DNA from: Actinomycetota bacterium
Lineage (GTDB): Bacteria; Actinomycetota; Geothermincolia; Geothermincolales; RBG-13-55-18
DNA: 62,448 bases
NCBI GenBank assembly: GCA_013178005.1
Contig: JABLXL010000026.1
Span: forward strand, 1 to 62,448
Reading direction: 5' to 3'
The notes beneath the pieces were generated by a model that searched no databases, was not told the origin of the DNA, and saw only the letters and a list, made by a program, of their open reading frames with translations. Position numbers and translations under genes: made by a program. Below, piece after piece: positions 10,001-17,179 of the stretch. Numbering within the stretch: the first letter of the stretch is position 1; each line of letters opens with the position of its first letter.

Positions 10001-10636
10001 AAAGCCCTCTCCGTGCTCGAGGAGCTCACCGACGACTACGAGGTGATCGTGGTCGACGACGGGAGCGCCGACTCCTCGGGCCAGGTCATCGATTCGCTCG
10101 CGGCGCGCTACGAGAAGGTCCGGGTGGTGAGGCACGACCGTAACCGGGGGTACGGGGCGGCCCTGCGCAGCGGGATAAAGACCTCGACCAAGGAATGGGT
10201 CTTCTACACCGATAGCGACGGACAGTACGACGTGGAGGACCTGCGCCGGCTGCACGCCTTGAGCGGCGGGGCTGACGTGGTCAACGGCTTCAAGGCTGGG
10301 CGCAGCGACGCTTGGTACCGCGTGCTGCTGGGCTCGGCCTACAACCGGCTGGTCCACTTCGCTTTTGCCATCCCCATCCGTGACGTGGACTGCGACTTCA
10401 GGCTCATGCGCGGGGAACTGGTACGCGGCCTGGACCTTCGCTCCGAGGGAGGGGCGATCTGCGTGGAGCTGGTGAAGGAACTGGAGGCGGCCGGGGCGGT
10501 CTTCGCGGAGACGCCGGTGGGCCATTACCCGCGCGCCGAGGGCAAGAGCCAGTTCTTCCGCCTGAAAAACCTGCTTGTCATGGGCAGGGAGATTGCGGCA
10601 CTATGGTGGAGAATGCAGAGGAAAGGGGTGGTGTGA
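7055..10636 (+). CDS. YfhO-like membrane glycosyltransferase fused to a GT2 polyprenyl-phosphate glycosyltransferase
   Basis: About 1193 residues. The first ~500 contain roughly a dozen hydrophobic helices starting at WPFVVTALALAAFF, with YfhO-family features such as the early extracellular D/Y-rich loop (SDIKSYYYPAW). A large non-membrane region (~510-910) follows, then one helix at ~916-939 ending in a basic RKRERE stop, which puts the rest in the cytoplasm. Residues ~962-1193 are a soluble GT-A family 2 domain (FFPCYND, VVVDDGSAD, and TDSDGQYD near 1050), closest to dolichol/undecaprenyl-phosphate sugar synthases. In Firmicutes, CsbB-type GT2 and YfhO are separate proteins that charge a lipid carrier and transfer the sugar outside. 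Here both appear in one chain. I start at ATG 7055 (AGGA upstream) rather than the TTG at 7007. It is followed directly by sugar-modifying genes. Confidence 0.85.
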   Translation: MAASPRWERKWRLWPFVVTALALAAFFHSMLTLSKVPWISDIKSYYYPAWRYLSHAFRSGGPSLWCPGIYCGFPLFADSEMGIFYPINLLFFQLPATAGFNYSIVLHYLLGAAFTYAYCRRLRLGRSASLFASLPFMLGGFFLAHLVHPNAVATAAWMPLFLYCLERALAEGRPSFHLAAGGVVGLQCLSGFLMIPLMEGLLAAFYVVSYRFEDHGERRRAVLSNLAWLALALGLGAGLGMAQNLPSYNLVQSSYRAGGLSEKVAGIGSLPPAQLMGIVFPRLFGRGIAQGGYLGAWTFEETYAYMGILPILFAPAALLRPRRRHAVFFFWVGAVSLVLSLGKYGLLWSALRHLPGFNVLKGSSRFLLTFNLSLAVLGGMGFERWRSAECPSRLAATLSRAWLRFAAASASFLALFALLYRFNPLGFRDLAVAAARPFLAGIKLPTHQVLDGMVSFFTAPRLEFLLPLVMLALFLLLIRVNGGSGYGPSRLKAFIAVGLAVVDVFAFGSFVFKPVPRARADYKPPVIGFLEENADGARVAMAKEPGVDRGEFPLCSNQLLPYGLEDAFGFSTIPPARLDRFLALVNNRPEAPAFELLGVSMLYSSLVRVDGTAYDLSDPYNMPAGLGSVVYAFPQQTSGRELRLLLDGAILDPSASGSLCIKLNSIVNGRVVKHPVLFLHKDTGDDPYFLEVLDAEQTASFARVRFKSPGHGQGRDALEIKVPLPSLGKADELILTTLCDNSLEGTRLAALTVIDEDGRRVPLTAWPSVYSDGRQVVYRLPGDPALAYPAWKVAWSGSWGEAVDRAFREGKGVSEGEVILVEGEVDAALREALSKLPVPEEAPSIEVTERGDGRLSLRARGESDFVLVVSLDYLPGWKAEVDGEKADLFSANGFLTALYLTGGDHEVVLSYRPPGLVAGAVLSSISLVLLAALFLLLRKREREAQATDRAGGETPVKEPSRGSISAFFPCYNDSATLRELIEKALSVLEELTDDYEVIVVDDGSADSSGQVIDSLAARYEKVRVVRHDRNRGYGAALRSGIKTSTKEWVFYTDSDGQYDVEDLRRLHALSGGADVVNGFKAGRSDAWYRVLLGSAYNRLVHFAFAIPIRDVDCDFRLMRGELVRGLDLRSEGGAICVELVKELEAAGAVFAETPVGHYPRAEGKSQFFRLKNLLVMGREIAALWWRMQRKGVV

Positions 10637-11704
10637 TTGCAGGGCTTCGCGCCGTTGAGCGAAAGGTATTCCGGCAAGCGCGTCCTGGTGACGGGTGGTC
10701 TTGGTTTCATCGGGAGCAACCTGGTACGACGCCTGGTGCGTACGGGAGCCTCGGTAACCGTCATCGACGCCTGTTTCCCGGACCAGGGAGCCAACCTCTT
10801 CAACCTCAAGGGAATACTCGACGAGGTGGCCTTGGTGATCGCCGACGTGGGGCGCGTTGACGATATCTCCGCCTATATGGTCGACCAGGATTACGTGTTC
10901 AACCTCGCGGCTTGCATAAGCCACGTGGGCTCGCTCCGCGATCCCCTGCGTGACCTCGAGCGCAACTGCGTAAGCCAGCTCCGTTTCCTGGGAGCCCTCA
11001 CCGAGCTAAGCCCGGGGGCACGGGTGCTGTACACGGGCTCGCGCAGTCAGTACGGGAGCCCCTCGTACCTGCCCATGGACGAGGAACACCCCATGAAGCC
11101 CGTGGACTTCAACGGCGTACACAAGACCGCGGTGGAGGAGTACCACCGTATCCTGCACGGGCTGGGTAAGCTTCGCTACACCTCCCTGCGCCTCACCAAC
11201 ATATACGGCCCCCGTCACCAGATGCACCATGACGGGCAGGGCTTCCTCAACTGGTTTATCCGCCAAGCCCTGGCGGGCCAGGAGATCTGCGTTTACGGCG
11301 ACGGCGCCCAGAAACGCGATTTCCTGTACGTCGACGACGCGGTGGAGGCCATACTTCTGGCCGCCTCGGACCCCAGGTGCGAGGGGGAAGCCTTCAACCT
11401 CGCCTCGGGAGTGCCTACGAGCGTTAAAGAAGCTGCGGAAACGATATGTGGACTCGCGGGGAACTCATGCCGCTGCGTTCCCTACCCTCCCGAAGCGGTG
11501 GCGGTGGAACCGGGCGACATGCACCTGGACGGATCGCGCCTGCAAAAACTCCTGGACTGGAGGCCACGCGTCGGCCTCGAGGAGGGAATAGCCAGGACCC
11601 TTGCTTTCTACCGCCGCTACGGCTCGCGCTACTTCCACGAAGGCAGGGGACGCGTGGCGCTGGAGGCCAGCACCCTGGGATTAGGAGCAAGTTCGGAAAA
11701 ATGA
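10637..11704 (+). CDS. Extended SDR nucleotide-sugar epimerase/dehydratase with altered active site
   Basis: A 355-residue Rossmann-fold enzyme of the NAD-dependent epimerase/dehydratase family. The NAD motif TGGLGFIG is at residues 19-26 and a TGSRSQYG segment follows the central strand. The usual catalytic YxxxK appears as N159-G-V-H-K163, so lysine is kept but tyrosine is replaced by asparagine. The C-terminal substrate-binding part (RDFLYVDDAVEA, LASG) is normal. The TTG start directly follows the stop of the preceding gene, with AAAGGGG upstream, so translation is probably coupled. The likely role is processing a nucleotide sugar for the surface glycan made by this gene block; the exact sugar cannot be read from sequence. 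Confidence 0.88.
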   Translation: MQGFAPLSERYSGKRVLVTGGLGFIGSNLVRRLVRTGASVTVIDACFPDQGANLFNLKGILDEVALVIADVGRVDDISAYMVDQDYVFNLAACISHVGSLRDPLRDLERNCVSQLRFLGALTELSPGARVLYTGSRSQYGSPSYLPMDEEHPMKPVDFNGVHKTAVEEYHRILHGLGKLRYTSLRLTNIYGPRHQMHHDGQGFLNWFIRQALAGQEICVYGDGAQKRDFLYVDDAVEAILLAASDPRCEGEAFNLASGVPTSVKEAAETICGLAGNSCRCVPYPPEAVAVEPGDMHLDGSRLQKLLDWRPRVGLEEGIARTLAFYRRYGSRYFHEGRGRVALEASTLGLGASSEK

Positions 11705-11828
11705 GAAACCCCACGCCGGGCGCGGAGAAAAGATCCGTGCTCCACGAGCCGATTCTTGGACGGGGGTCGGGAAGACGAGGAAACCCGGGCCGGTTGCGGG
11801 ACGCCCTCGCGAAACGGATTTAAGCCGG

Positions 11829-12944
11829 ATGGTCGATACCTACATCCCCTTTCTGGATCTGTCTACCCGAGACCAGGGCCTGGTCGCCGAGCTCTCGGAG
11901 GCCTTCGCGCGCGTCATCTCGAGGGGAAGGTTCGTCCTTGGCCCCGAGGTCACCGCCTTCGAGCGTGAATTCGCCACCTTTTGCGGGGCGCGGGAAGCGG
12001 TGGGAGTTGCGTCTGGAACCGACGCCCTCATCCTCGCCCTAAGGTCCTTGGGCATATCTCCCGGAGACGAGGTGATCACACCCGCCCTTTCCGCTCCCCC
12101 CACCGCCGTGGCCGTGTCCCTGGCCGGGGGGCGTCCGGTCTTCGTGGACATACATCCGGAGACCCGCTGCATCGACCCGGACAAGATCGAGGAGGCCATC
12201 GGGCCGCGCACGCGTTTCCTGCTCGTCGTACACCTATACGGGCGCGTCGCCGACATGCGGGAGCTGGCGCGCATCGCGGATGAACACGGCCTGGCGATAG
12301 TCGAGGACTGCGCCCAGGCCCATGGCGCGCGCGCGCACGGAAGGTCGGCGGGCACCTGGTCGCGAGCCGGCTGCTACAGCTTCTATCCCACCAAGAACCT
12401 GGGCGCGTACGGTGACGGGGGGGCGGTGATCACCGATGATACGGAGCTGGCCCGGCGCTTGCGCAGATTGCGCGACTACGGTCGCGTCGACCGCGACAGG
12501 CTGGGGGAGATAGGGATGAACAGCCGACTTGACGAGCTGCAGGCCTCCTTCCTGCGCGTCAAGCTGCGTCGCCTCGAGGAATGGAACCGTCGCCGCCGAG
12601 AGCTGGCGCGCCGTTACCGGGAAGGCCTGGAAGGCCTCCCCCTCGACCTCCCCGCCTGGGACGGAGAGGAGGACCATTGCTTTCACCTCTTCGCAATAGG
12701 CTGTGACAAGCGCGACGAGCTCCGCCTGCACCTCGAGGGAAAGGGCATCGAGACCGCCGTGCACTACCCCGTGCCCCTCCACCTCCATGATCCTTACCTG
12801 GAGGGAGGGAGGCCGGTTTTTTCCTGCCCGGAGGCGGAGCGTTTCTGCGCGCGGGCGGTATCCCTTCCCCTTCACCCCTCCCTGACCGACGAGGAGCAGG
12901 ACGCGGTCATCCTGGCGGTCAGGGACTTCTACCGCCGGCGATAA
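11829..12944 (+). CDS. DegT/DnrJ/EryC1/StrS-family PLP aminotransferase
   Basis: A 371-residue fold-type I sugar aminotransferase. The PLP-binding lysine is K189 in PTKNLGAYGDGG; the upstream SGTDAL and EDCAQAHGA motifs are standard. Enzymes of this family aminate keto-sugar nucleotides (for example at C3 or C4) in glycan or antibiotic-sugar pathways. The ribosome site before the ATG is weak, and there is a 124-base GC-rich gap after the epimerase gene, in which I see no gene. The context suggests that the epimerase/dehydratase and this enzyme together make an amino sugar delivered by the YfhO-GT2 protein. Confidence 0.93.
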   Translation: MVDTYIPFLDLSTRDQGLVAELSEAFARVISRGRFVLGPEVTAFEREFATFCGAREAVGVASGTDALILALRSLGISPGDEVITPALSAPPTAVAVSLAGGRPVFVDIHPETRCIDPDKIEEAIGPRTRFLLVVHLYGRVADMRELARIADEHGLAIVEDCAQAHGARAHGRSAGTWSRAGCYSFYPTKNLGAYGDGGAVITDDTELARRLRRLRDYGRVDRDRLGEIGMNSRLDELQASFLRVKLRRLEEWNRRRRELARRYREGLEGLPLDLPAWDGEEDHCFHLFAIGCDKRDELRLHLEGKGIETAVHYPVPLHLHDPYLEGGRPVFSCPEAERFCARAVSLPLHPSLTDEEQDAVILAVRDFYRRR

Positions 12945-13023
12945 GGGAGGGCTACCGCCTCCGGCGACCAGGAATGTATTCCCATGGCACCCGTTCCCCA
13001 AACGGCCCAGGTCGCATTGCGGC

Positions 13024-13542
13024 TTAAATATAAGTAGTGAGCCGCTTGCAATCCAACTTGCGCGGCTGCACCTCTTCGCGCGCCGGGTATCCCACCGGGA
13101 CCAAGGCGAGGGGCCTGATGTCGCGGGCCAGGTTCAGCGCGCGCGCCACCTCATCCTCCCTGAAAGCGCCCACCCAGCATGCACCGAGTCCCAGGGCGAC
13201 CGCGCACAGAAGCAGGTTCTCGATGGCCGCCGCGGTGTCCTGAATGGCATACAGTTCCACCCCGCGCCTGCCGTAGGCCGAGGCATGGGCGGCGAGGTCG
13301 GCGCACACCACGATGACAACGGGAGCATCGGCCACGAAGGACTGGCCCAAGGCCGCTTCCGCCAGCCTCGTCTTGATGTCGGCGTCGCGCACCACCACGA
13401 AGCGCCAGGGCTGCACGTTCCCCGCCGATGGCGCCTGGCACGCGCATCGCAAGAGCTCCTCCACCAGCTCTTCGTCCACCTTTCTCCCGGGATCGAAGGA
13501 GCGCACGCTCCTCCTCTTCTCCATGGCCTCGAACACGTCCAT
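13024..13542 (-). CDS. Nitroreductase-family FMN oxidoreductase
   Basis: A 172-residue flavoprotein. The N-terminal EKRRSVRSF phosphate-binding motif, the QAPSAGNVQPW segment and the late GLGACWVG loop are typical of small nitroreductases. It probably uses NAD(P)H to reduce a nitro compound, quinone or flavin; the substrate is unknown. It begins 12 bases after the P1 peptidase stop with GAGGGG upstream, so the two likely form an operon. It converges with the aminotransferase gene, with no clear terminator in the 79-base gap. Confidence 0.93.
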   Translation of the reverse strand: MDVFEAMEKRRSVRSFDPGRKVDEELVEELLRCACQAPSAGNVQPWRFVVVRDADIKTRLAEAALGQSFVADAPVVIVVCADLAAHASAYGRRGVELYAIQDTAAAIENLLLCAVALGLGACWVGAFREDEVARALNLARDIRPLALVPVGYPAREEVQPRKLDCKRLTTYI

Positions 13543-13554
13543 CGCCAGCCCCTC

Positions 13555-14502
13555 TCATGCCAGGTCGGCGTGGGCGGGAATGCCCGCCACTCCCTCTGCG
13601 TGCAGGACCGCGTTGCGCACCGCCCGCGCCATGAGCGCCGCGCCCAATATGCCCACCGCGTCCGCGGCCGCCTCCACCTCTCCCGTTGCGGCCGCGAACA
13701 CCAGGTCGCCGTCCAGCTTGGTGTGGCTGGGCACTATGGCCCTGGCCAGGCCGTTATGCCCTCTCTGAGCCACCCAGTTCACGTCGGTCTTACCGAGCCG
13801 GGCGTTGGTCACTATCACGCCCAGGGTGGTGTTGGTCAGAGGGGAGATGCCTCCACCCCCCAGGGCGGCCTCTATGCACGATTCCGTGCGGGCGAATCCT
13901 CCCCCGGGAAGCCGCGCTCCCGCCAGCACCCGTCCCTCCTCGTCCACCACGTCCCCGAAGGCGTTGACCACCGCGAGCGCCAACACCTTCAAGCCATCTC
14001 CCTCGAAAAAGGCGGTCCCCAGGCCGCCCTTGGTGGCGTTCGCGGGGCCCAGCATCATCCCCACCGTGGCGCCCATCCCCGCCCCCACATTTCCCTGGCG
14101 CGTCAGGTCTTCCTCCGCGTTCAGGCAGGCGAGATAGCCCATTTCCGCATCCGGCCTGGCGCCGGCATCCCCCACCGCCAGGTCGTAGATGACCGCCGCG
14201 GGGACGATGGGGACGCGCGCCACCCCGGTATCGAAACCGATGCCCCTTTCCTCCAGGTAACGCACCACGCCCACGGCGGATGCCAGCCCGAAGGCGCTGC
14301 CGCCGGAGAGGACGAAGGCGTGCACTTCCTCCACCAGGTTCACTGGGTCGAGGAGGTCGGTCTCCCGCGTCCCCGGCGCTCCCCCCCTCACGTCAACGCC
14401 CCCCTTGGCGCCCGGGGGCAGCAGCACCACCGTGCACCCGGTAAGGCCCTTTTCGTCCTCCGCGTGCCCCACCTTCACGCCATCGATTCCGAAAGCCGCC
14501 AT
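13555..14502 (-). CDS. P1 family (DmpA/NylC-type) self-processing peptidase or amidase
   Basis: A 315-residue Ntn-hydrolase-like protein. The family is made as one chain and cleaves itself to free an N-terminal nucleophile. The predicted break is N224-T225 in PLTNTTLGV, the same Asn-Thr site as in nylon oligomer hydrolase NylC, rather than the Gly-Ser of DmpA. The upstream GGSAFGLASA and NATKGGLGTA segments are also conserved. Members hydrolyse N-terminal amino acids, beta-amino acid peptides or cyclic amides. AAGGAGG precedes the ATG. The leader contains a palindrome and a spaced direct repeat. Confidence 0.92.
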   Translation of the reverse strand: MAAFGIDGVKVGHAEDEKGLTGCTVVLLPPGAKGGVDVRGGAPGTRETDLLDPVNLVEEVHAFVLSGGSAFGLASAVGVVRYLEERGIGFDTGVARVPIVPAAVIYDLAVGDAGARPDAEMGYLACLNAEEDLTRQGNVGAGMGATVGMMLGPANATKGGLGTAFFEGDGLKVLALAVVNAFGDVVDEEGRVLAGARLPGGGFARTESCIEAALGGGGISPLTNTTLGVIVTNARLGKTDVNWVAQRGHNGLARAIVPSHTKLDGDLVFAAATGEVEAAADAVGILGAALMARAVRNAVLHAEGVAGIPAHADLA

Positions 14503-14532
14503 GGATTCCTCCTTTTCGAGAAAAGGCGCCGC

Positions 14533-14641
14533 GAGCGAATCGCCTCCTCAAAGCACCTCTTTGTGATTATCACAAAGTCATCAAATTATTATGGACAAGA
14601 AAATCTTGAGCGAATCGTCTCCTCAAAGCACCCCTCTGTGA
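14533..14641. repeat. 34-bp direct repeat pair, 75-bp period
   Basis: 14533-14566 and 14608-14641 are the same sequence with 3 mismatches in 34, in direct orientation, separated by an AT-rich 41-base spacer. They lie in the leader of the P1 peptidase gene. One copy ends inside the operator-like palindrome at 14560-14576. Confidence 0.9.
14560..14576. promoter_or_regulatory. Operator-like palindrome TTTGTGA-TTA-TCACAAA
   Basis: A perfect 7-bp inverted repeat with a 3-base centre, 58 bases before the P1 peptidase start codon, in an unusually AT-rich patch. On the minus strand it contains the -10-like hexamer GATAAT. This is the form of a dimeric repressor or activator site, and its position suits control of the P1 peptidase-nitroreductase pair. 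The regulator is unknown. Confidence 0.5.
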
Positions 14642-14718
14642 CCCCCGCGCCGGTCCGGGTTTCAGCGGGCTACAACCTAGGAGTCGACGCCCCGGCACGG
14701 CCCGGTCCCCAGGGCCAG

Positions 14719-16278
14719 CTAGTCTCCGTAGCGGACCAGGTCCCTCGCGAACCTCAGGGCATCCTCCCTGCTCTTCAGGGCTCCCTCCAACTGCGCCACG
14801 CGCACTTCCTTCAATATCTCCCCTATGAACGGGCCTTGCTCCAGGCCGAGCTCGTGGATGAGGTCGCGACCCATGATCAGGGGCGGCATCTCCCTTTCGC
14901 GACGGTGCTCGTCCAGCAACGTCCGGCAGAAAGCGACGTAACGCTCCAGTTTCTCCGGGGTGGAAAGGGGACCCCGGGTCGCGTAACGGTCCGCGGTGGA
15001 CAATAGGACCACGTCCACCAGCTCGTCACCGAGGCGGGCCAGCAGCCTGCGTATCCGCCTTGGAGTCGGGCGGTCCGCCATGGCCAGCCCGATGTCCATA
15101 TGGCCCGCCACCACGCCGACTATATAGTCCCCCGCCCTGCGCGAAAGCCGCAGGCGCTCCACCAGCTCCACCGCCGCCTCGCGGCTGTGCTTCTGGTGGG
15201 CGTAGAAGTGTATGCGTCCCGAAGCGTCCCGCGACAGAGTCTCGGCCTTGCCCGCGTCGTGGTACAGTGCCGCGAGACGCAGGAAGGCCTTGCGCGGGTA
15301 TAGGTCTTGCAGCGGTTCCTCAAGGCGCCCCGTGATGTATTCCTCGTGCCCGGGAAAGACCGCCCTGGGATCCGAGATCAGGCGGTCGAGCTCCTCCAGG
15401 GCGAGCAGGGTGTGGGACCACACGTCCAGGTGATGGTAAGCGTTCTGCTCCAGTCCCACCAGGGGCACGAGGTGAGGGAACACGTGCTGCATGAGCCCCG
15501 TGGCCTCCAGGTCAGAGAATATGGGCGCGGTGTCGGGCATGAGAAGCGTCTCCAGCAACTCCACGGCTATGCGCTCGCCCGGCGCCCTGGTGATAAGAGG
15601 GGCGTACTTCTTCATGTGGTTTAGGGTGCGCTCCTCGTACTCCAAGCCCAAGATGTGCCGGAAGCGCAAAGCCCGCACCAGGCGCACCGGGTCCATGAGA
15701 AAGGATTCATTGGAACATTCGCGCAGGATGCCCCGGGAGAGGTCCCTCCACCCATAGTGCTTATCCACCAGGTCCCGCGGCAAGCGCAGTTCCCCTCCCA
15801 CCAGCCTCTCGATGTCCAGGGCCATGGCATTTATGGTGAAATCCCGGTAGGACAGATCCTCCTCCACGCTCATGCCCTTTATGGGAGCGAAATCGATGGT
15901 GCGCCTCCCATTCCAGCCCCCTTCGGCCACCACGCGATAGGCTCCGTCCTCCTCGTGGAGCAGAAAAGCCTTGCCGCCCAGGCGGGCGGCCGCCTCTTCC
16001 GCAAGCTCTCGAGGATCGCCTGCGGTGATGAAGTCTATATCCGCGGGCGTCGTTCCCAGGAAATAGTCCCTGAGGTAACCGCCCACGAGATAGATCTCCT
16101 TCCCGCGCCGCGAGGCCAGGAAGGACAGCAGCGGCCCCATGAAGGGGTCTGCGCTTTTCAACTCGCCCAGCTCAAGGGTCTTGGGAAGGGGTCGCAAGCT
16201 CTCTCCTCCGCTACGAATCTCCCATGGGGCAGGGACCTGGATGATGAATGCCCTCCGGTAGGCACGGCGGTCTGACAT
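14719..16278 (-). CDS. cca: CCA tRNA nucleotidyltransferase with HD domain
   Basis: Adds or repairs the CCA end of tRNA. The class II polymerase-beta-fold head has LVGGYLRDYFLG and the metal-binding ADIDF pair, followed by YRDFTINAMA and RLVRALRF. The second half holds an HD phosphohydrolase domain with LYHDAGK. The open frame runs to 16452, but the first ~58 residues are atypical; ATG at 16278 gives about 519 residues and is preferred, although no strong ribosome site is visible. The length and HD tail match actinobacterial PcnA/Cca proteins, so poly(A) polymerase activity cannot be excluded. Confidence 0.9.
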   Translation of the reverse strand: MSDRRAYRRAFIIQVPAPWEIRSGGESLRPLPKTLELGELKSADPFMGPLLSFLASRRGKEIYLVGGYLRDYFLGTTPADIDFITAGDPRELAEEAAARLGGKAFLLHEEDGAYRVVAEGGWNGRRTIDFAPIKGMSVEEDLSYRDFTINAMALDIERLVGGELRLPRDLVDKHYGWRDLSRGILRECSNESFLMDPVRLVRALRFRHILGLEYEERTLNHMKKYAPLITRAPGERIAVELLETLLMPDTAPIFSDLEATGLMQHVFPHLVPLVGLEQNAYHHLDVWSHTLLALEELDRLISDPRAVFPGHEEYITGRLEEPLQDLYPRKAFLRLAALYHDAGKAETLSRDASGRIHFYAHQKHSREAAVELVERLRLSRRAGDYIVGVVAGHMDIGLAMADRPTPRRIRRLLARLGDELVDVVLLSTADRYATRGPLSTPEKLERYVAFCRTLLDEHRREREMPPLIMGRDLIHELGLEQGPFIGEILKEVRVAQLEGALKSREDALRFARDLVRYGD

Positions 16279-16759
16279 CGCGAGGAAAAGCTGCGAGAAC
16301 CATGACCTACCCTTTTCCCTCGGATCCTTGTCTTGCCTTTTCGATCGCGTGATCGCGGCAAGTTTTTCCGCGCCAACATTATAACCCAACCCATGGCCGC
16401 TTGCCCCAAGCCGCGTACGAGCGTTCACGTACAGCATGTGTCCCGCGGGCATGGGTAAATAATAAATAGCCTCTCGTCCACCCAGGGGACTTGAAACGTG
16501 GCCGGCTCTCTCCTGGCGCGACGCTTTCCGTGCAGGCTTGCCCCCCGGCCTTGGCGATGCTCAAACTTGGGGCTCAGAGCGTCTTGTATAGCCTCGCCAG
16601 AATAGGGCTTGCCCCTCACCCCCGGCCTTGGCGATGCTCGAGCCTTGTCCTCCGGCGGTGCCGGTTTTCCCAAGCGGCGCACACCGGATCTTGCCCTTAT
16701 CCGCCCAGCGTTCGGCCCCTTCCTATCCGGCACCAGAGGCGACCGGCGCGTGAGGGGGA
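16279..16759. other. 480-base intergenic region with short repeats
   Basis: Upstream of the CCA enzyme gene and downstream of the BCAM0308 gene. It holds a direct repeat pair (listed separately). Open frames extending into it from the cca side lack family similarity. No tRNA-like clover leaf or good promoter was recognised. Confidence 0.5.
16544..16639. repeat. 19-bp direct repeat pair, about 77-bp period
   Basis: CCCGGCCTTGGCGATGCTC occurs at 16544-16562 and 16621-16639. Both copies are preceded by GCTTGCCCC-like sequence and followed by a weakly matching CTTG/CTC stretch, so the original repeat was longer. It looks like a decayed tandem duplication. Confidence 0.85.
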
Positions 16760-17179
16760 TCAGTCGCGGGTCCAGTAGACACGGGCGAAGTCGGAATGGT
16801 GCTGCCACTGGATATCAAGGTGGCCCGAGTACGCTTTCTCGAATTCCTTGCCCAGCCTTTCCGCCAGCGCCCGGTCGGTGGTCTCGATGACGATCTCGTT
16901 CTTCTTTTCCTCTATATGGTAAATGCGCGCGGCGATGTTCTTGCGCAGTTTTTTCTGGGCCACGCTGCGGATGAGGTTCTTTACCTCCTCACGGTGCCTC
17001 GCCACGAAGTCCCCCCTCAGATATACCACGCCGTCGACCTGCCCGCGCGCCACCCTCTCGCACCCCGGGCAGAGGTGTTTCTCCCACCCGTTGCCCTTCA
17101 TGGCCTTTTCGCGGGCTGGTTCGTTGAAATCCCACTTCTGGTCGACGCAAACCGCGTAGCAGGACGGGCAGATCTTCAT
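16760..17179 (-). CDS. BCAM0308-like zinc-binding protein of unknown function
   Basis: From ATG 17179 (AGGAGG nine bases upstream) it has 139 residues. C4/C7 and C37/C40 form two CxxC pairs of a rubredoxin- or NMD3-like zinc knuckle. The next part has a GVVYLRGDFVARHREE segment followed by a basic alpha/beta domain with EIVIETTDRALAERLG. This arrangement resembles the uncharacterised BCAM0308 family from memory. Its start overlaps the stop of the THEP1 NTPase by four bases (ATGA), so the two are translationally coupled. The basic second domain and zinc knuckle suggest RNA or ribosome binding; that is inference. Confidence 0.75.
   Translation of the reverse strand: MKICPSCYAVCVDQKWDFNEPAREKAMKGNGWEKHLCPGCERVARGQVDGVVYLRGDFVARHREEVKNLIRSVAQKKLRKNIAARIYHIEEKKNEIVIETTDRALAERLGKEFEKAYSGHLDIQWQHHSDFARVYWTRD

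Noticed and set aside
13285-15006. Long plus-strand frame crossing the nitroreductase, P1 peptidase and cca genes
   Set aside because: Runs antisense through three clear genes; composition is that of a third-position GC shadow.
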